From Cenococcum geophilum 1.58 (Eukaryota; Ascomycota; Dothideomycetes; Gloniales; Gloniaceae): 64,000 nt of DNA. The notes below the pieces were generated by a model, which did no database searches, was not told the DNA's origin, and saw only the letters and a program-made list of their open reading frames with translations. The translations under genes were made by a program, and so were the position numbers. Below are positions 55,251 to 64,000 of the stretch, piece after piece; positions within the stretch are counted from its first letter, which is position 1; every line of letters begins with the position of its first letter. Where the stretch lies: assembly GCA_001692895.1 (NCBI GenBank), contig KV748228.1, positions 869,344 to 933,343 of the forward strand. Reading direction: 5' to 3'.

Positions 55251-55990
55251 TTAATCCTACTACTAAGTCTTACTCGCAATTTCTTTAATAGTCCTTATTC
55301 GTGTCTAGAAATCTTAGTCCTATAGAAATCTTAATCCTAAGCTCGCTTCTATCTTAAGCTTTACTCTAGCCTTAGTCTAACTAGGCTTTACTAATATTTT
55401 TATCTCGTCTTAAAAGTCTTAAATCTTACTTATCTTATCTTAAGAGTCTTATATCTTTAGGAAACTTCGTCCTAAGCTTATTTATATATTACTAAACTAA
55501 GCCATTACTCTGCTCTATCGGTTATTATCTATTATAGGTCCTTAAGCTTACCTTATCCCATCTTAAGAATCTTAATTATCTTATATCTCGTCTTAAGAAT
55601 CTTAAGCTTTTAGCCTTTTGCCTTTATTAAGTGCCAAAGTGGTTTACTATCCTACTTCTCTTACATCTTATAAAGCGATAGACATCGTATTTAGTAGGGT
55701 TTTAATCCCTACTAATATTCCCTATTCTATAGTAAAATTATCCTCTACCTCTTATATAATATCTTTAAGGTCTATATACTCCTAGTAAGCTGCCCTTATT
55801 ACCTTATTATTATAGAATGTTTCGCCTACGTTAAACTTATTATCTTTAATATCCGATCTATAAACTGGTTTATTAGTTCCCCTATATTCTATAAGTTTTA
55901 GCTTTTATAGCTAATAGCTTATACTATACTTAGCGTCTTTATAAATTTAGTATACGTTATTATAACAAAACGCAAAACTTTTAATTAAAT
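55250..55990 (-). pseudogene. Gypsy D gag-region relic
   Basis: A minus-strand, Lys-rich, stop-filled segment homologous to 50080-50340 in inverse orientation. It is interrupted near 56000 by a duplicated module; a gag zinc knuckle resumes after 57106. Confidence 0.5.
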
Positions 55991-55999
55991 ATTCTTTTG

Positions 56000-57105
56000 T
56001 TCCTTACAGCATATTATTATCCCTCTATCTATTTACTTGCTCGCAGAGATAGAGATATATTCTAAATAGTGTATTGTATTGGGGGGTATAGGCCCGAGGA
56101 AAGGGTAATCATCTTAGCCTGCTATATTGCATAGTAGGTTCCCTACTATCTTAAGCAGTGGTAGATGATTATACACTTATTGCCCCCCTCGGGCCTACCA
56201 CAAGCCTAAGAGGCTGCAAAATCTATCTATAGGGTGGAGGGTGGGAAAGCGAAAAGCTAAAAGGCTGATTGTAATAGATATTAATATTGCTGTTCGGAAG
56301 GAAGGCGTAATTTCGCTTTAAATAGACATTTTTATCTATTTACTTACTCGTAGAGATAGAGATATATTCTAAATAGTGTATTGTATTAGGGGGTGTAGGC
56401 CTAAGGAGAGGGTAATTATCTCAGCCTACTGTATTGCATAGTAGGTTCCCTACTATCTTAAGCAGTGGTAGATAATTACACACTCATTGCCCCAAACAAC
56501 GCGTACCGTTAGAAGCTAGCGGTACGAGGCCTACCCCACAACTAATATAGAAGTAGGAATATATCTCGTCTTTTTTTGCGCCTATAGGGTATTGTTAAAA
56601 GACCATTTAGGTAACCTAGAACCTAGGTAATATTAAAGGCTGTTAATAACAAACCTAGCGGTACAAGGCCTGCGCCTAATAACTAATATAGGAGTAGGAA
56701 TATATATCGTCTCTTTGCGCCCATAGAGTATCATTAACAACCGTTCGGGTAGGTAATATCGAAGGCTATTAACGACGACAACGATAGGAGAAGGAAGCTG
56801 GAAAGCGTCAATTCAAAACCTGTTAAAAAACCCTATGGGAAAAATTATCAGGAAAGACTACTTATCAGCTGTAGAAAGACGCGACGCGAAACTTCGCAAT
56901 CCTTTAGGGGTAAGACGTTTTATCGCGACGACAACACAACGCCGTACGGCATAGCATTATTAAGGCTATAAGACGAATAAACAACAAAATCTCTATTAAA
57001 TAAGCCTTATTTTAAAGCGAAAAGCTAAAAGGCTGATTGTGATAGATATTGATATTGCTGTTCGGAGGGAAGGCGTGACTTCGCTTTGAATAGACATTTT
57101 TATAT
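56000..57105. repeat. Duplicated low-RIP module inserted in the Gypsy D gag region
   Basis: Three pairs of direct repeats are seen: 56020-56180 with 56340-56495 (AGAGATAGAGATATATTC ... GGTTCCCTACTATC); 56247-56335 with 57014-57102 (AAAGCGAAAAGCTAAAAGG ... TTTCGCTTT, itself ended by short inverted repeats); and about 56515-56600 with about 56655-56740 (AGCGGTACRAGGCCT). The interior at 56800-57000 has balanced composition. No protein or RNA gene was recognised. The outer AAAGCGAAA pair could be terminal repeats of an unclassified element. Confidence 0.6.
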
Positions 57106-57481
57106 ATATATATTATCTACTAGTCTTATTTTCTTTACTATATAGTAACTCTAACTACTCTTATAGTCTTTAATATAATAACCCTATTTTCCGCAATTTA
57201 TATAAGCTCCTTTTTTAAACCATTTTTCTTACTATAAAATCCGCCTAAACGTCTTCTACTATTAAGATCCCTAGCTTAGCCTCTACTCCTTAGACCTTTA
57301 ATTACTTAATCCTTATCCTCTAGGTTTCCATAATTTCTTATTTTATTTCTTAGATTCTTTAGTACTACTTAAGTCTATTAGCTCTACGCCATACTATAGT
57401 TTTTAACTTTAACTTTATTATTGCGTGCCCTACGCCTTATATAACTATAGAACTCTATCCTAACCCTTTTTAGTCTACTCT
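57106..57481 (-). pseudogene. Gypsy gag zinc-knuckle relic
   Basis: The minus strand near 57140-57220 reads AYINCGK, stop, GYYIKDYKS, which matches the layout CxxCGKxGHxxxxC of a gypsy gag zinc knuckle with Cys and His positions mutated to Tyr. It is cut on the right by the LTR at 57482. Confidence 0.6.
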
Positions 57482-57668
57482 TATTACAGTACATACGGAC
57501 TATTAAGGTATAATGTACGAGGTAACTATATATGATTAATAAACGATATCGTGTTAGGATCTATGTAGGAGGTAAGGCGATATATATGCACGTCGCTTAG
57601 GGGTCAGGTCTATGCTCGTGTTATAACAACACTAAGTCATAACAACGTGTTAGGTCAGTGCCGTGACA
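57482..57668 (-). repeat. 187 bp LTR (family of 62262-62448)
   Basis: It starts TATTACAGTACATACGG and ends GTCAGTGCCGTGACA. It has the same length and termini as the LTR at 62262-62448. A minus-strand purine tract (plus-strand TATCCCCCTTCT, 57671-57682) follows, so it is the 3' LTR of a minus-oriented element whose internal part begins at 57669. Confidence 0.75.
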
Positions 57669-58104
57669 GTATATCCCCCTTCTAAGGCGAGCTCCTGTGA
57701 GCTAAGTAACGGCAGTAAAAATATAGAAGTAAAAAAATAGACTATATATATCCTTATCCTTCCAGTCCTTAAAGGTTCTCGTCCTTCCAGTCCTTAAAGG
57801 TCCTCGTCTTTATAGTCCTTGGACCCTCCTACCTATATCCCTACTATATCGCTCTCCGCTAGTGCTTGTCTTAAGCACTAAATAAAGCCAAAGGCGAAGG
57901 GGTAAAATAGAGGAGACGAAAAAAAATGTAACCGCGGGGCGTATTGCGGATATTGACTCTTAAAAGGCTCGAAGTTGCGAAGATTGAGGTTAAGGTATAG
58001 ATTCGACAGGCTTGGAGTACGGAGATCAAGGTTAAGGTATAGATTTAAAAGGCTCGGAGTACGGAGATCGAGGTTATTGCGTAGACTTAAAAGGCTCGGG
58101 GTTG
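57669..58104 (-). other. 3' internal remnant with tandem repeats
   Basis: It includes CTTCCAGTCCTTAAAGGT repeated at 57758-57800. Three units of about 45 bp built on AAAAGGCTCGGAGT and GAGATCGAGGTTAAGGTATAG lie at 57960-58097. Small open frames on both strands over the tandem repeat (57878-58166) are repeat artefacts. The element appears truncated at about 58100. Confidence 0.5.
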
Positions 58105-58551
58105 TCACGGGACACCCCCGTGACACCTTGCACACGTCCACCTGTTTCCACCAACTCAGCAATTAGAGACTAACCGCGAAATGGCAATCTAATAGCAATC
58201 TAATGGCAATATAACGGTAATATATGGCATTCTGCTATATTCTGCTAAGTTCTACTAAATTCTGCTAAGTTCTGCTAGGACTATAACTTAAACCCTATTC
58301 TGCCCTATATACGTATTAACTAAGCAACTAAGTTAACAATATATACCTTTTCTCCCTATTTTCCTACCTTCTTTCCTTATATAACGTCTTAACTTTATTA
58401 CACAGTTTATATACATAGCTTAATAATATCTACTTTATTATATATTATTACCACTTATACTTACTCTGTAATACTATATTACGTTAAAACCTATACTTTG
58501 CCCTGCCCTATTTAAAATATAGAACAATCTTAAAGCCCCTATAATGGCCGC
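58102..58551 (+). other. Probable 5' LTR/leader of a plus-strand gypsy
   Basis: It begins with a hairpin TGTCACGGG, ACACC, CCCGTGACA (58102-58124). ATGGCAATCTAATAGCAAT and TTCTGCTAAGTTCTACTAAA repeats follow (58180-58275), then AT-rich leader up to a gag start codon at about 58544. The LTR 3' end was not identified. Confidence 0.4.
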
Positions 58552-58889
58552 TAACATTATATCCACACTTTAGGAATAATTAATAGATATATAAAAGTCC
58601 TTTATAGACGCCCTTATATAAAACTAAGCTACTATAGCTTAATAGTAAGCTGAATAAGAAGCACGATACCAGAAAATAATTAAGGCCCTCTAAGAAGAAA
58701 TCTGTACCCTTAAGACGCCTACGCTAAGCCCCTAAAACTAATTGCTATTATTAGAAGCTAATACGCGGAATACAAGCCCTAAACCAGCAATAGTTATCCC
58801 ACTAGTAAAACCGACTACTATATTATAACGATCTGAAAAACTACTAGACCCTCTAGTATTTACTAGCAAACAATAAGAGCTTTAGTTAT
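58544..58889 (+). pseudogene. Plus-strand gypsy gag relic, 5' part
   Basis: The frame starts MAANIISTL and continues with Gln codons replaced by TAA/TAG, a coiled region (EICTLKTPTLSP) and KLLDPLVFTSKQ near 58840-58875. It is interrupted by the 2.5 kb LTR element at 58890 and continues at 61437. Confidence 0.7.
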
Positions 58890-59097
58890 TGTTAGTCACA
58901 CAGGGTGACTCACTAATAACGACTACTTGAGTAGGGTTACAGTGATGTTGGTTGATAAAGCTTTTTGATTAAAATGAGGAAGGGCGAGGAGTTTAAGGCT
59001 CCTCGCCACGCTAGTGCCGCGGCGACACGTAATGGCAACTTGCCATTACGTGACGGCAGTTTGCCATACGTGACGGCAAATTGCCTCATTCCCGATA
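58890..59097 (-). repeat. 3' LTR of the 2.5 kb element
   Basis: 208 bp. It includes GGCTCCTCGCCACGCTAGTG and the GGCAACTTGCC/ACGTGACGGCA module, the reverse complement of the copia II LTR module. Confidence 0.9.
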
Positions 59098-59319
59098 CTA
59101 GCAACTCTTCTTTTGTAGTTGCCCTCTATATATAAATACTGCTTAACTATTATAATAAATATAGATTCTTTTTACTTACTATTGCTATTGTAATATAAGT
59201 CTCGCTGTCCTAAAATTTGCCTCTTAGTACGTGGTGCTTTCTTATTAAGGAGTCGTGGGTAGACATTATATTAGGGCCGTTAGGGCCGCTAAGGCGCTAG
59301 CTATAAGCGAGCTAATAGC

Positions 59320-59346
59320 GATTTTCTATCCCGGGGATAGAAAATC
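59320..59346. repeat. Palindrome P1, copy 4 (perfect)
   Basis: GATTTTCTATCCC, G, GGGATAGAAAATC: a perfect 27 bp dyad. It is flanked by GCTAATAGC on the left and CTAATTGG on the right. Confidence 0.85.
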
Positions 59347-60039
59347 CTAATTGGTGTTATTTACCTTACTAAGTTCCATAAGAAGCTTCTAGCAATTCTT
59401 CTTTTATAGATGTAGTGCTATAGGAAGGCAGTAAGGTATTGGTTTAGCTGCAGGTAGAAGCAGCAAAAGTCTATTTAGGTAGTAGTATAGTACTAGCGGC
59501 GGTAGTAATAGTGGTCAAGTATAGAGCTTGTCTATTAGTTGGTCGGTTAATTATAGGCGTATAGGTATGATTATTTGGTCGGTAGATCGCAGGCGTATTG
59601 GCGCAATCAGTATCGTAATAGTAGGCATAGCGGCGCTATTAGTTTATCAATAGTATATAGCAGTACGGTACTAGCGCAGGGTCGGTTCCGTAGGTAGATT
59701 AGCACGGAGTCTTGTTATAGGGTTAGTTCGTAATAGTAGGCGTATTAGCGCTATCGTTGTCTAGTTTATAGTTTATATCGCGGGCATATTAGCACAAGGC
59801 TTATTGGGTTTATAGCTGCCGCAAATACTAGTAGTTCTTTCTTTATGCTTTACCTGCGTAACTATGCCATTCCAACCGCTCCCCCCCCCTACATTACTCT
59901 CTCTTCATAGCACCCTCTATGAGAACTTCCTGTCTAGATTACGCTAGTAGCCACCTTTATAGCTACCTTGGGAACTATAGGAGTCTTAAAATTCCCCTCC
60001 ACGCTAGATCTTCTAAAGCTTATTAAATGTTTATAGAGA

Positions 60040-60410
60040 AGTAGAGGCTTATTGCGGAGATTACTACAGAGATTACTGCGGAGATTGCTACGGAGATTGC
60101 TGGTAGGACGGAGCTTAAGCGGACGGAGCTTATATAGACGGAGCTTATATAGGCGGAGCTTGTATAGACGGAGCTTATAGGGACAGAGCTTAAGGCACGG
60201 GTTAAGATACGACAGCTTAAGGAACTTAAGGTGTTTAATAGCCTAAGGTTATCTATAGTGGTTTCTGCGGAGGCTGCTACGGAGGTTGCTAGTAAGGTTA
60301 CTGCGGAGGTTCTTGCGGAGGTTCTTGTTAAGCTTGCTGGCGGGACGGAGCTTGTGCAGACGGAGCTTGTATAGACGGAGCTTGTACAGACGGAGCTTAT
60401 AGCTGTCCGT
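60040..60410. repeat. Short tandem repeats within the 2.5 kb element
   Basis: Units of GCGGAGATTGCTAC (60055-60105) and GACGGAGCTTATATA (60110-60190), with a second cluster at 60260-60400 (GCGGAGGTTCTT, GACGGAGCTTGTATA). On the minus strand they would give a Ser/Pro/Gln-rich tail to the upstream reading frame. Confidence 0.75.
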
Positions 60411-60419
60411 TATTAGAAT

Positions 60420-61020
60420 TCCCTCAAGAGTTAAACTTCTTTATAGCGCGTATTTAGTGCTTAATCTTAATCTCTTATAGAGTCCATTTGTGCTCTTCTT
60501 TTGCATTAATAACATGCTCCTAAATATTGTCTTTAATAATGCCCCCGTCCATAGGGACGAATACTCCATACTCCTATAAAAAGTCATGGAAGTCTTATAT
60601 AATATCCTTATTCGCGGGAGCCTATATTTCCTTTATCTATCTAATAAAGTCCTCCCTTATACATTTCTATAGCGCGGTATTATTGTATTTACTATCTTTA
60701 TAGTGTGCCATACAGTATAATAAGAATCCGTTTAGGTCTTATGGTTTAGCGTTTATAAGGTTAATGTCTCTATTCTATATCTTTAGGTTAATATCTTTCT
60801 TATACTTCTTTAGGTAGGTTAACGCTATGGTAGGTATAGAATTGACGGGGTGTTATACGTCGAAGGTAGGTAGGATTTTTGGTTTTATAGGATCTCGTAG
60901 GTTTACTATTAAGAGGTAGGCAATTTAAGATGTTGTTTGACGCGTTTTGGACGTTAACTTGGGACCTTAGGTTTAGTAATACTTCTAACCTAAAGTACTT
61001 AACTAAATCTTCATAAACGC
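60420..61020 (-). pseudogene. RIP-degraded ORF of unknown family in the 2.5 kb element
   Basis: One minus-strand frame reads for about 200 codons, interrupted only by TAA/TAG (TGA just at its end). Stop positions fit lost Gln codons. Readable stretches include LRDPIKPKILPTFDV (near 60858-60900), SIPTIALTYLKKYKKDINLK (60781-60840) and EYGVFVPMDGGIIKDNI near 60520-60570. I do not recognise the protein. It has no RT, integrase or protease motifs. It could be a divergent gag or a captured host coding sequence. Confidence 0.5.
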
Positions 61021-61223
61021 GGTTGTTTTATATAATAAACGTAACTTAGTATCTCCTAGTACTTAGTAACACTTCTATTACTAGTTTTCCGTAAGTTTAA
61101 GGTAGTATAGTGTTGCCGGGATCCATTCTATATAAGCGTATATAGCACCCCTATATAAGACTGTTTCTTCTATTTAAAGACCTAGCTGCTCTATAGTTAA
61201 CTATATATTTAACCACTAATTAG

Positions 61224-61431
61224 TGTTGGTTATATAGGGTAACTCACCAATAACGACTACTTGAGTAGGGTTATAGTGATGTTGGTTAATAAAGCTTTTT
61301 GATTGGAATAAGGAAGGGCGAGGAGCTTAAGGCTCCTCGCCACGCTAGTGCCGCGGCGACACGTAATGGCAACTTGCCATCACGTGACGGCAGTTTGCCG
61401 TACGTGACGGCAAATTGCCTTATTCCCGATA
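61224..61431 (-). repeat. 5' LTR of the 2.5 kb element
   Basis: 208 bp direct repeat of 58890-59097. Near the start CACACA has become TATATA (RIP). GTTAT follows. Confidence 0.9.
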
Positions 61432-61436
61432 GTTAT

Positions 61437-62010
61437 TCTTAAGCCAACTTAAGAATAAGCTAACTAATAATGCTAACCGTTACCTAACTAAAGCTAACTA
61501 ACTCTACTACGCCCTAAGTTAATTAGGAGGAGACGTAGCTGACCTTATTAAACCTCTCTAGCCGAACTTAGTATAAAGCCTAGTCGTACTTCTTAAAGCT
61601 ATATACGGTGACCTAAACCGCCAAGCTACCGCTTAAAGGAAGATAAACTATATAACTTAAGAAAAGAAAAGTTTCTTAATATACTTCTCTAAATTTAATT
61701 GTTACGCAAAGGAAATAAGCTGGAATAACTCCGTACTAATTAATAGCCTTATTAAATCTCTAAGCCCTAAACTAAAAACCTCCCTAATTAGTATAGACCT
61801 ATTATAAGCCCTTAACGCCTACGCAAACGTTATTAATAAACAGTATAATAATATACTACGCCTAACACTAAAGCCTACTCCTTAATACAATATAATAACC
61901 CCGCAAACGTCTACTAAGTTATTATCCTAGCCTAAGTACTCTAACGCTATAGATATTAATACTAGGGTCTTCTAAATAAGAATAACGCACTAAGCTAGGC
62001 CTCTACTTTA
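61437..62010 (+). pseudogene. Plus-strand gypsy gag relic, 3' part
   Basis: This continues the frame cut at 58889. It reads LSQLKNKLTNNANRYLTKAN, a RIP-broken middle, SFLIYFSKFNCYAKEISWNN (about 61670-61730), SVLINSLIKSLSPKLKTSLI, LNAYANVINKQYNNILRLTL and SNAIDINTR (61930-61957). This is the order of a fungal gypsy retrotransposon gag domain. Stops are TAA/TAG. Confidence 0.8.
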
Positions 62011-62261
62011 AATATAGAAGTAGCTCCTACCTCTCTAATAACTACTCCGCCCCCTTCTAAAAAGATCTATAAATAGTTAACGCTAGTAGCTATTTACCAT
62101 ACCGATCTTCTAGCCACTAACCCTAATCTTTATCTAGCTCCAACTCTGTATTTAGTAAGCACTATTTATAAGGATAAAGTTACAACCGACGTTCTATAGG
62201 AACCCCTTCCTGCTTACTACTAAAAGGTATATCTTAGAGTTAAGTCGCTTTCTAGGACAGC

Positions 62262-62448
62262 TGTCACAGTGCTGCAATAAAGTAGACTGAATAACTACGT
62301 TATAGTATAAAGAGGGGAAGAAGGTAAAAAGGGGGTATTGTATATAAATAGTAGGGCCGGCCGCTAAGTCGCTAGTAGTGGGCCAGCTAACAGTAGGGAA
62401 CAGTACGAGACAGTATGAAATAGTATGCGTCAGGTCAGTGCTGTGACA
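62262..62448 (-). repeat. 187 bp LTR, left end of the last gypsy element
   Basis: TGTCACAGTGCTGC to GTCAGTGCTGTGACA, with terminal inverted repeats of about 13 bp. A minus-strand purine tract (plus-strand CTCCTCTCCCCTAG, 62452-62465) lies inside, so it is a 3' LTR. The partner would be right of the window. Confidence 0.8.
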
Positions 62449-62579
62449 GTACTCCTCTCCCCTAGACGGTTTGGTCCCCAAACCGAATAGATAACTTAAA
62501 AATAGGCAGTATATAGGGTTGCCTATTTTCTACCGCAAAGATATTAATTCCGCTCACCGCCCTTAACCGAGCCAATGGC

Positions 62580-62606
62580 GATTTTTTATGCCGGGCATGG
62601 AAAATC
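62580..62606. repeat. Palindrome P1, copy 5
   Basis: GATTTTTTATGCC, G, GGCATGGAAAATC, with GCCAATGGC on the left and CTGATTAG on the right: the same outer CCAAT arrangement as copy 1. Confidence 0.75.
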
Positions 62607-62704
62607 CTGATTAGTCAGTTTAGTAAGTAAGGTCGGTAGAACTCTATACCGCCACCTAAATCGGTCCATGTGGCGTTTTTTGGTAAGAATTTGGCCAATT
62701 AGAC

Positions 62705-62727
62705 AACTTTAACCGCTGGTTGAAGTT
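62705..62727. repeat. Palindrome P2, copy 4
   Basis: AACTTTAACCG, C, TGGTTGAAGTT, preceded by GGCCAATTAGAC. It is about 100 bp from P1 copy 5, the same P1-P2 arrangement as in Gypsy A. Confidence 0.8.
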
Positions 62728-64000
62728 CTATGACATCTTAACCACCACAAATTTTAATGCGGTGGTCGGCCGCGACCTTAGCGTGACTTTTCCTTATCTT
62801 ATACCCAGTCTAGGGGTTCTAGCTTCTTAGGGTATTGCTTATAGAAGCGCTGTACAGCTTATTTGCAACCCTTTAGGTCTTCCTCTAGCTGCTAGGTTAT
62901 ATCCTTGTAATATTTCCATTTAATCTCATAAGTTAGGCCCTAGGGGTCTTTGTTATATACATTAAGAATTTTCTTAAACTCCCATTTGTCTTCTATATTG
63001 CCGTTATTATCTCTCTTTACCACTCGTCCTTATATATTACGGCGCTTTATAATATTAATATTTACTTAGCCAGGGATCTCTTTAGCAGCCTAGAGGCGGA
63101 CCTTAGATATATAAAAGGATTTATTTACTTAGATATGGTCTAGGAGGTCTACTACAACTACCCCTTAGTATACTGCGAGTACGGGGTACAGGCCGTCCTA
63201 TTTGTTGTCCCATTTCTTCTTAGGTCTATTTATCTTTATATTTTTTAAGCTAACTATAACTATATTACCTTCATAGAATAACGCGCTCTTATCCCTACGG
63301 GTATTAGTATTATCTTTATAGCGTTACTATAAAATCTAGGCTAGGGCCTTAAGCTGTGTTAATATCCGCTTAAAGCGGTTAGCCACAAAGTCTACGCGGA
63401 AGAACTCCTTCTTTGCTTATACTAATAGTGTTAGTAGGTGGGGGCTAGTAGGCTTGATTCCGAGGCGAGGGTTAAAGCTATAGTTTACAAAAAATGGGGA
63501 GATGCCTATACTCTTATTGACTTAGTTATTTATAGTAAACTTAGTAAGCAGCAGGTAGTTAACCTAGTTGTCCTATATAAAGCTAATAAAAGCATAAAGG
63601 TATTTATTTATAGCGGCGTTAATAATTTCGGTTTAGCCGTCCGTTTCTAGGTGCTAGGCTAAGCTTGGTCGCAAGGTTATCTTAAGGCGTTTACTTAGTC
63701 GTTGCTAGAAGTCGCTAATAAATTATATACCGCGATCGGAGATAATCGTACTTAGTATACCGTAGAGCTTATATACGTTATTAATAAAGCCATCAACTAA
63801 CTCCTCTATTAAGAGTCCTGTTACTAAAACAAGGTGTCGCATTTTAGTTAGGCGGTCTATAATAATAAGGATATGTTTATATACCTTGCCGTGGCGTTAG
63901 TATACTAGCAGCGTTATAATATAGTCAATCGAGATATCGGTCTATAGGCGGGCGGGTAATTCTAGTAGCTTTAGGAAACCGGGCGGGGCAGAATGGGGAG

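Larger units (their letters stand above)
58890..61431 (-). mobile_element. 2.5 kb non-autonomous LTR retroelement with an unidentified ORF
   Basis: 208 bp LTRs (58890-59097, 61224-61431) start TGTTAGTCACACAGGG or, RIP-altered, TGTTGGTTATATAGGG, and end ATTCCCGATA. The duplication GTTAT is present at 58885-58889 and 61432-61436. The purine tract AAAAGAAGAG on the minus strand next to the left LTR and a minus-strand reading frame support minus orientation. It has no RT or integrase. The LTRs carry the same CACGTG module as copia II, inverted. It is inserted in a gypsy gag. Confidence 0.85.
62449..64000 (-). pseudogene. Last gypsy element: pol 3' half (integrase), running off the window
   Basis: On the minus strand between 63660 and 64000 the integrase core reads TDISIDYIITLLVY, HILIIIDRLTKMRHLVLVTG and STIISDRGIQFISDF (D, D and DRG of the catalytic triad region recognisable), with stops further on. 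The stretch 62770-63430 is the post-integrase region. Palindromes P1 and P2 lie at 62580 and 62705. The open frame on the plus strand at 63438-63650 is antisense to integrase. Confidence 0.8.

Noticed and set aside
56034-56195. Possible structural RNA or bacterial-type terminator in the duplicated module
   Set aside because: There are local inverted repeats, but no recognisable RNA family and no support for a transcript; described only as a repeat.
57878-58166. Open frames on both strands with RSRLRYRF- and NLDLRTPSL-type repeats
   Set aside because: They lie on a tandem repeat of about 45 bp; period and composition explain both frames.
63438-63650. 70-codon plus-strand frame near the right end
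   Set aside because: It lies on the antisense strand of the gypsy pol relic and has no independent support.

Overview
The window comes from a filamentous ascomycete (Pezizomycotina-type) fungal genome. Nearly all of it is AT-rich, TA-dinucleotide-rich sequence. Read at the protein level it gives recognisable Ty3/gypsy and Ty1/copia polyproteins riddled with TAA/TAG codons, almost always where CAA, CAG or TGG is expected. Long-terminal-repeat (LTR) pairs of single elements differ only by C/T and G/A transitions. This is the signature of repeat-induced point mutation (RIP), which is restricted to fungi. One fungal gene with short introns lies in the only sizeable stretch of balanced composition.

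Layout. 1-16.1 kb: Gypsy A (+ strand pol relic entering from the left), split by a gag-only LTR element (1463-13074, minus orientation), itself split by copia family I copy 1 (4528-10198). 16.1-17.7 kb: fragment of Gypsy C. 17.7-26.35 kb: Gypsy B (5' part missing), split by copia family II (18623-24451). 26.35-37.4 kb: Gypsy C (minus), containing an ORF1-only LINE, a solo LTR inside that LINE, and a 2.6 kb terminal-inverted-repeat element loaded with three satellite arrays. 37.4-38.6 kb: low-RIP island with a small unidentified open frame. 38.6-44.27 kb: copia family I copy 2. 44.3-48.85 kb: an intact-looking five-exon gene for a DUF7708-NACHT-WD40-like NLR. 48.97-49.72 kb: inverted-repeat element. 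49.7-57.5 kb: Gypsy D relics with a palindromic MITE, a 157 bp insertion in the RT, and a duplicated low-RIP module. 57.5-64 kb: a further LTR, a + strand gypsy gag split by a 2.5 kb non-autonomous LTR element, and the 3' half of another minus-strand gypsy running off the end.

Insertion boundaries are supported by target-site duplications (TSDs) read directly: CTACG, TAAAG (copia I), TTTAG (copia II), AAAAC (Gypsy C), GTTAT (2.5 kb element), GTAG and CTAG (gag-only family, 4 bp), a 14 bp TSD for the LINE, AATAC (157 bp insert) and TA (MITE).

The NLR gene is the main functional gene. Splicing four short introns restores a perfect Walker A motif, GKPGYGKT. The only lesion seen is an in-frame TAG at codon 26. 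A RIP-mutated copia element sits 117 bp upstream of its ATG, and a second open frame on the other side of that element also carries a single TAG close to the junction. RIP leaking from the transposon into its flanks would explain both. Beyond the gene, the most unusual signals are two CCAAT-flanked palindromes that recur in unrelated retroelements, and a CACGTG/GGCAA-TTGCC module shared by two different LTR families. No tRNA, rRNA, CRISPR or prokaryotic features were recognised.
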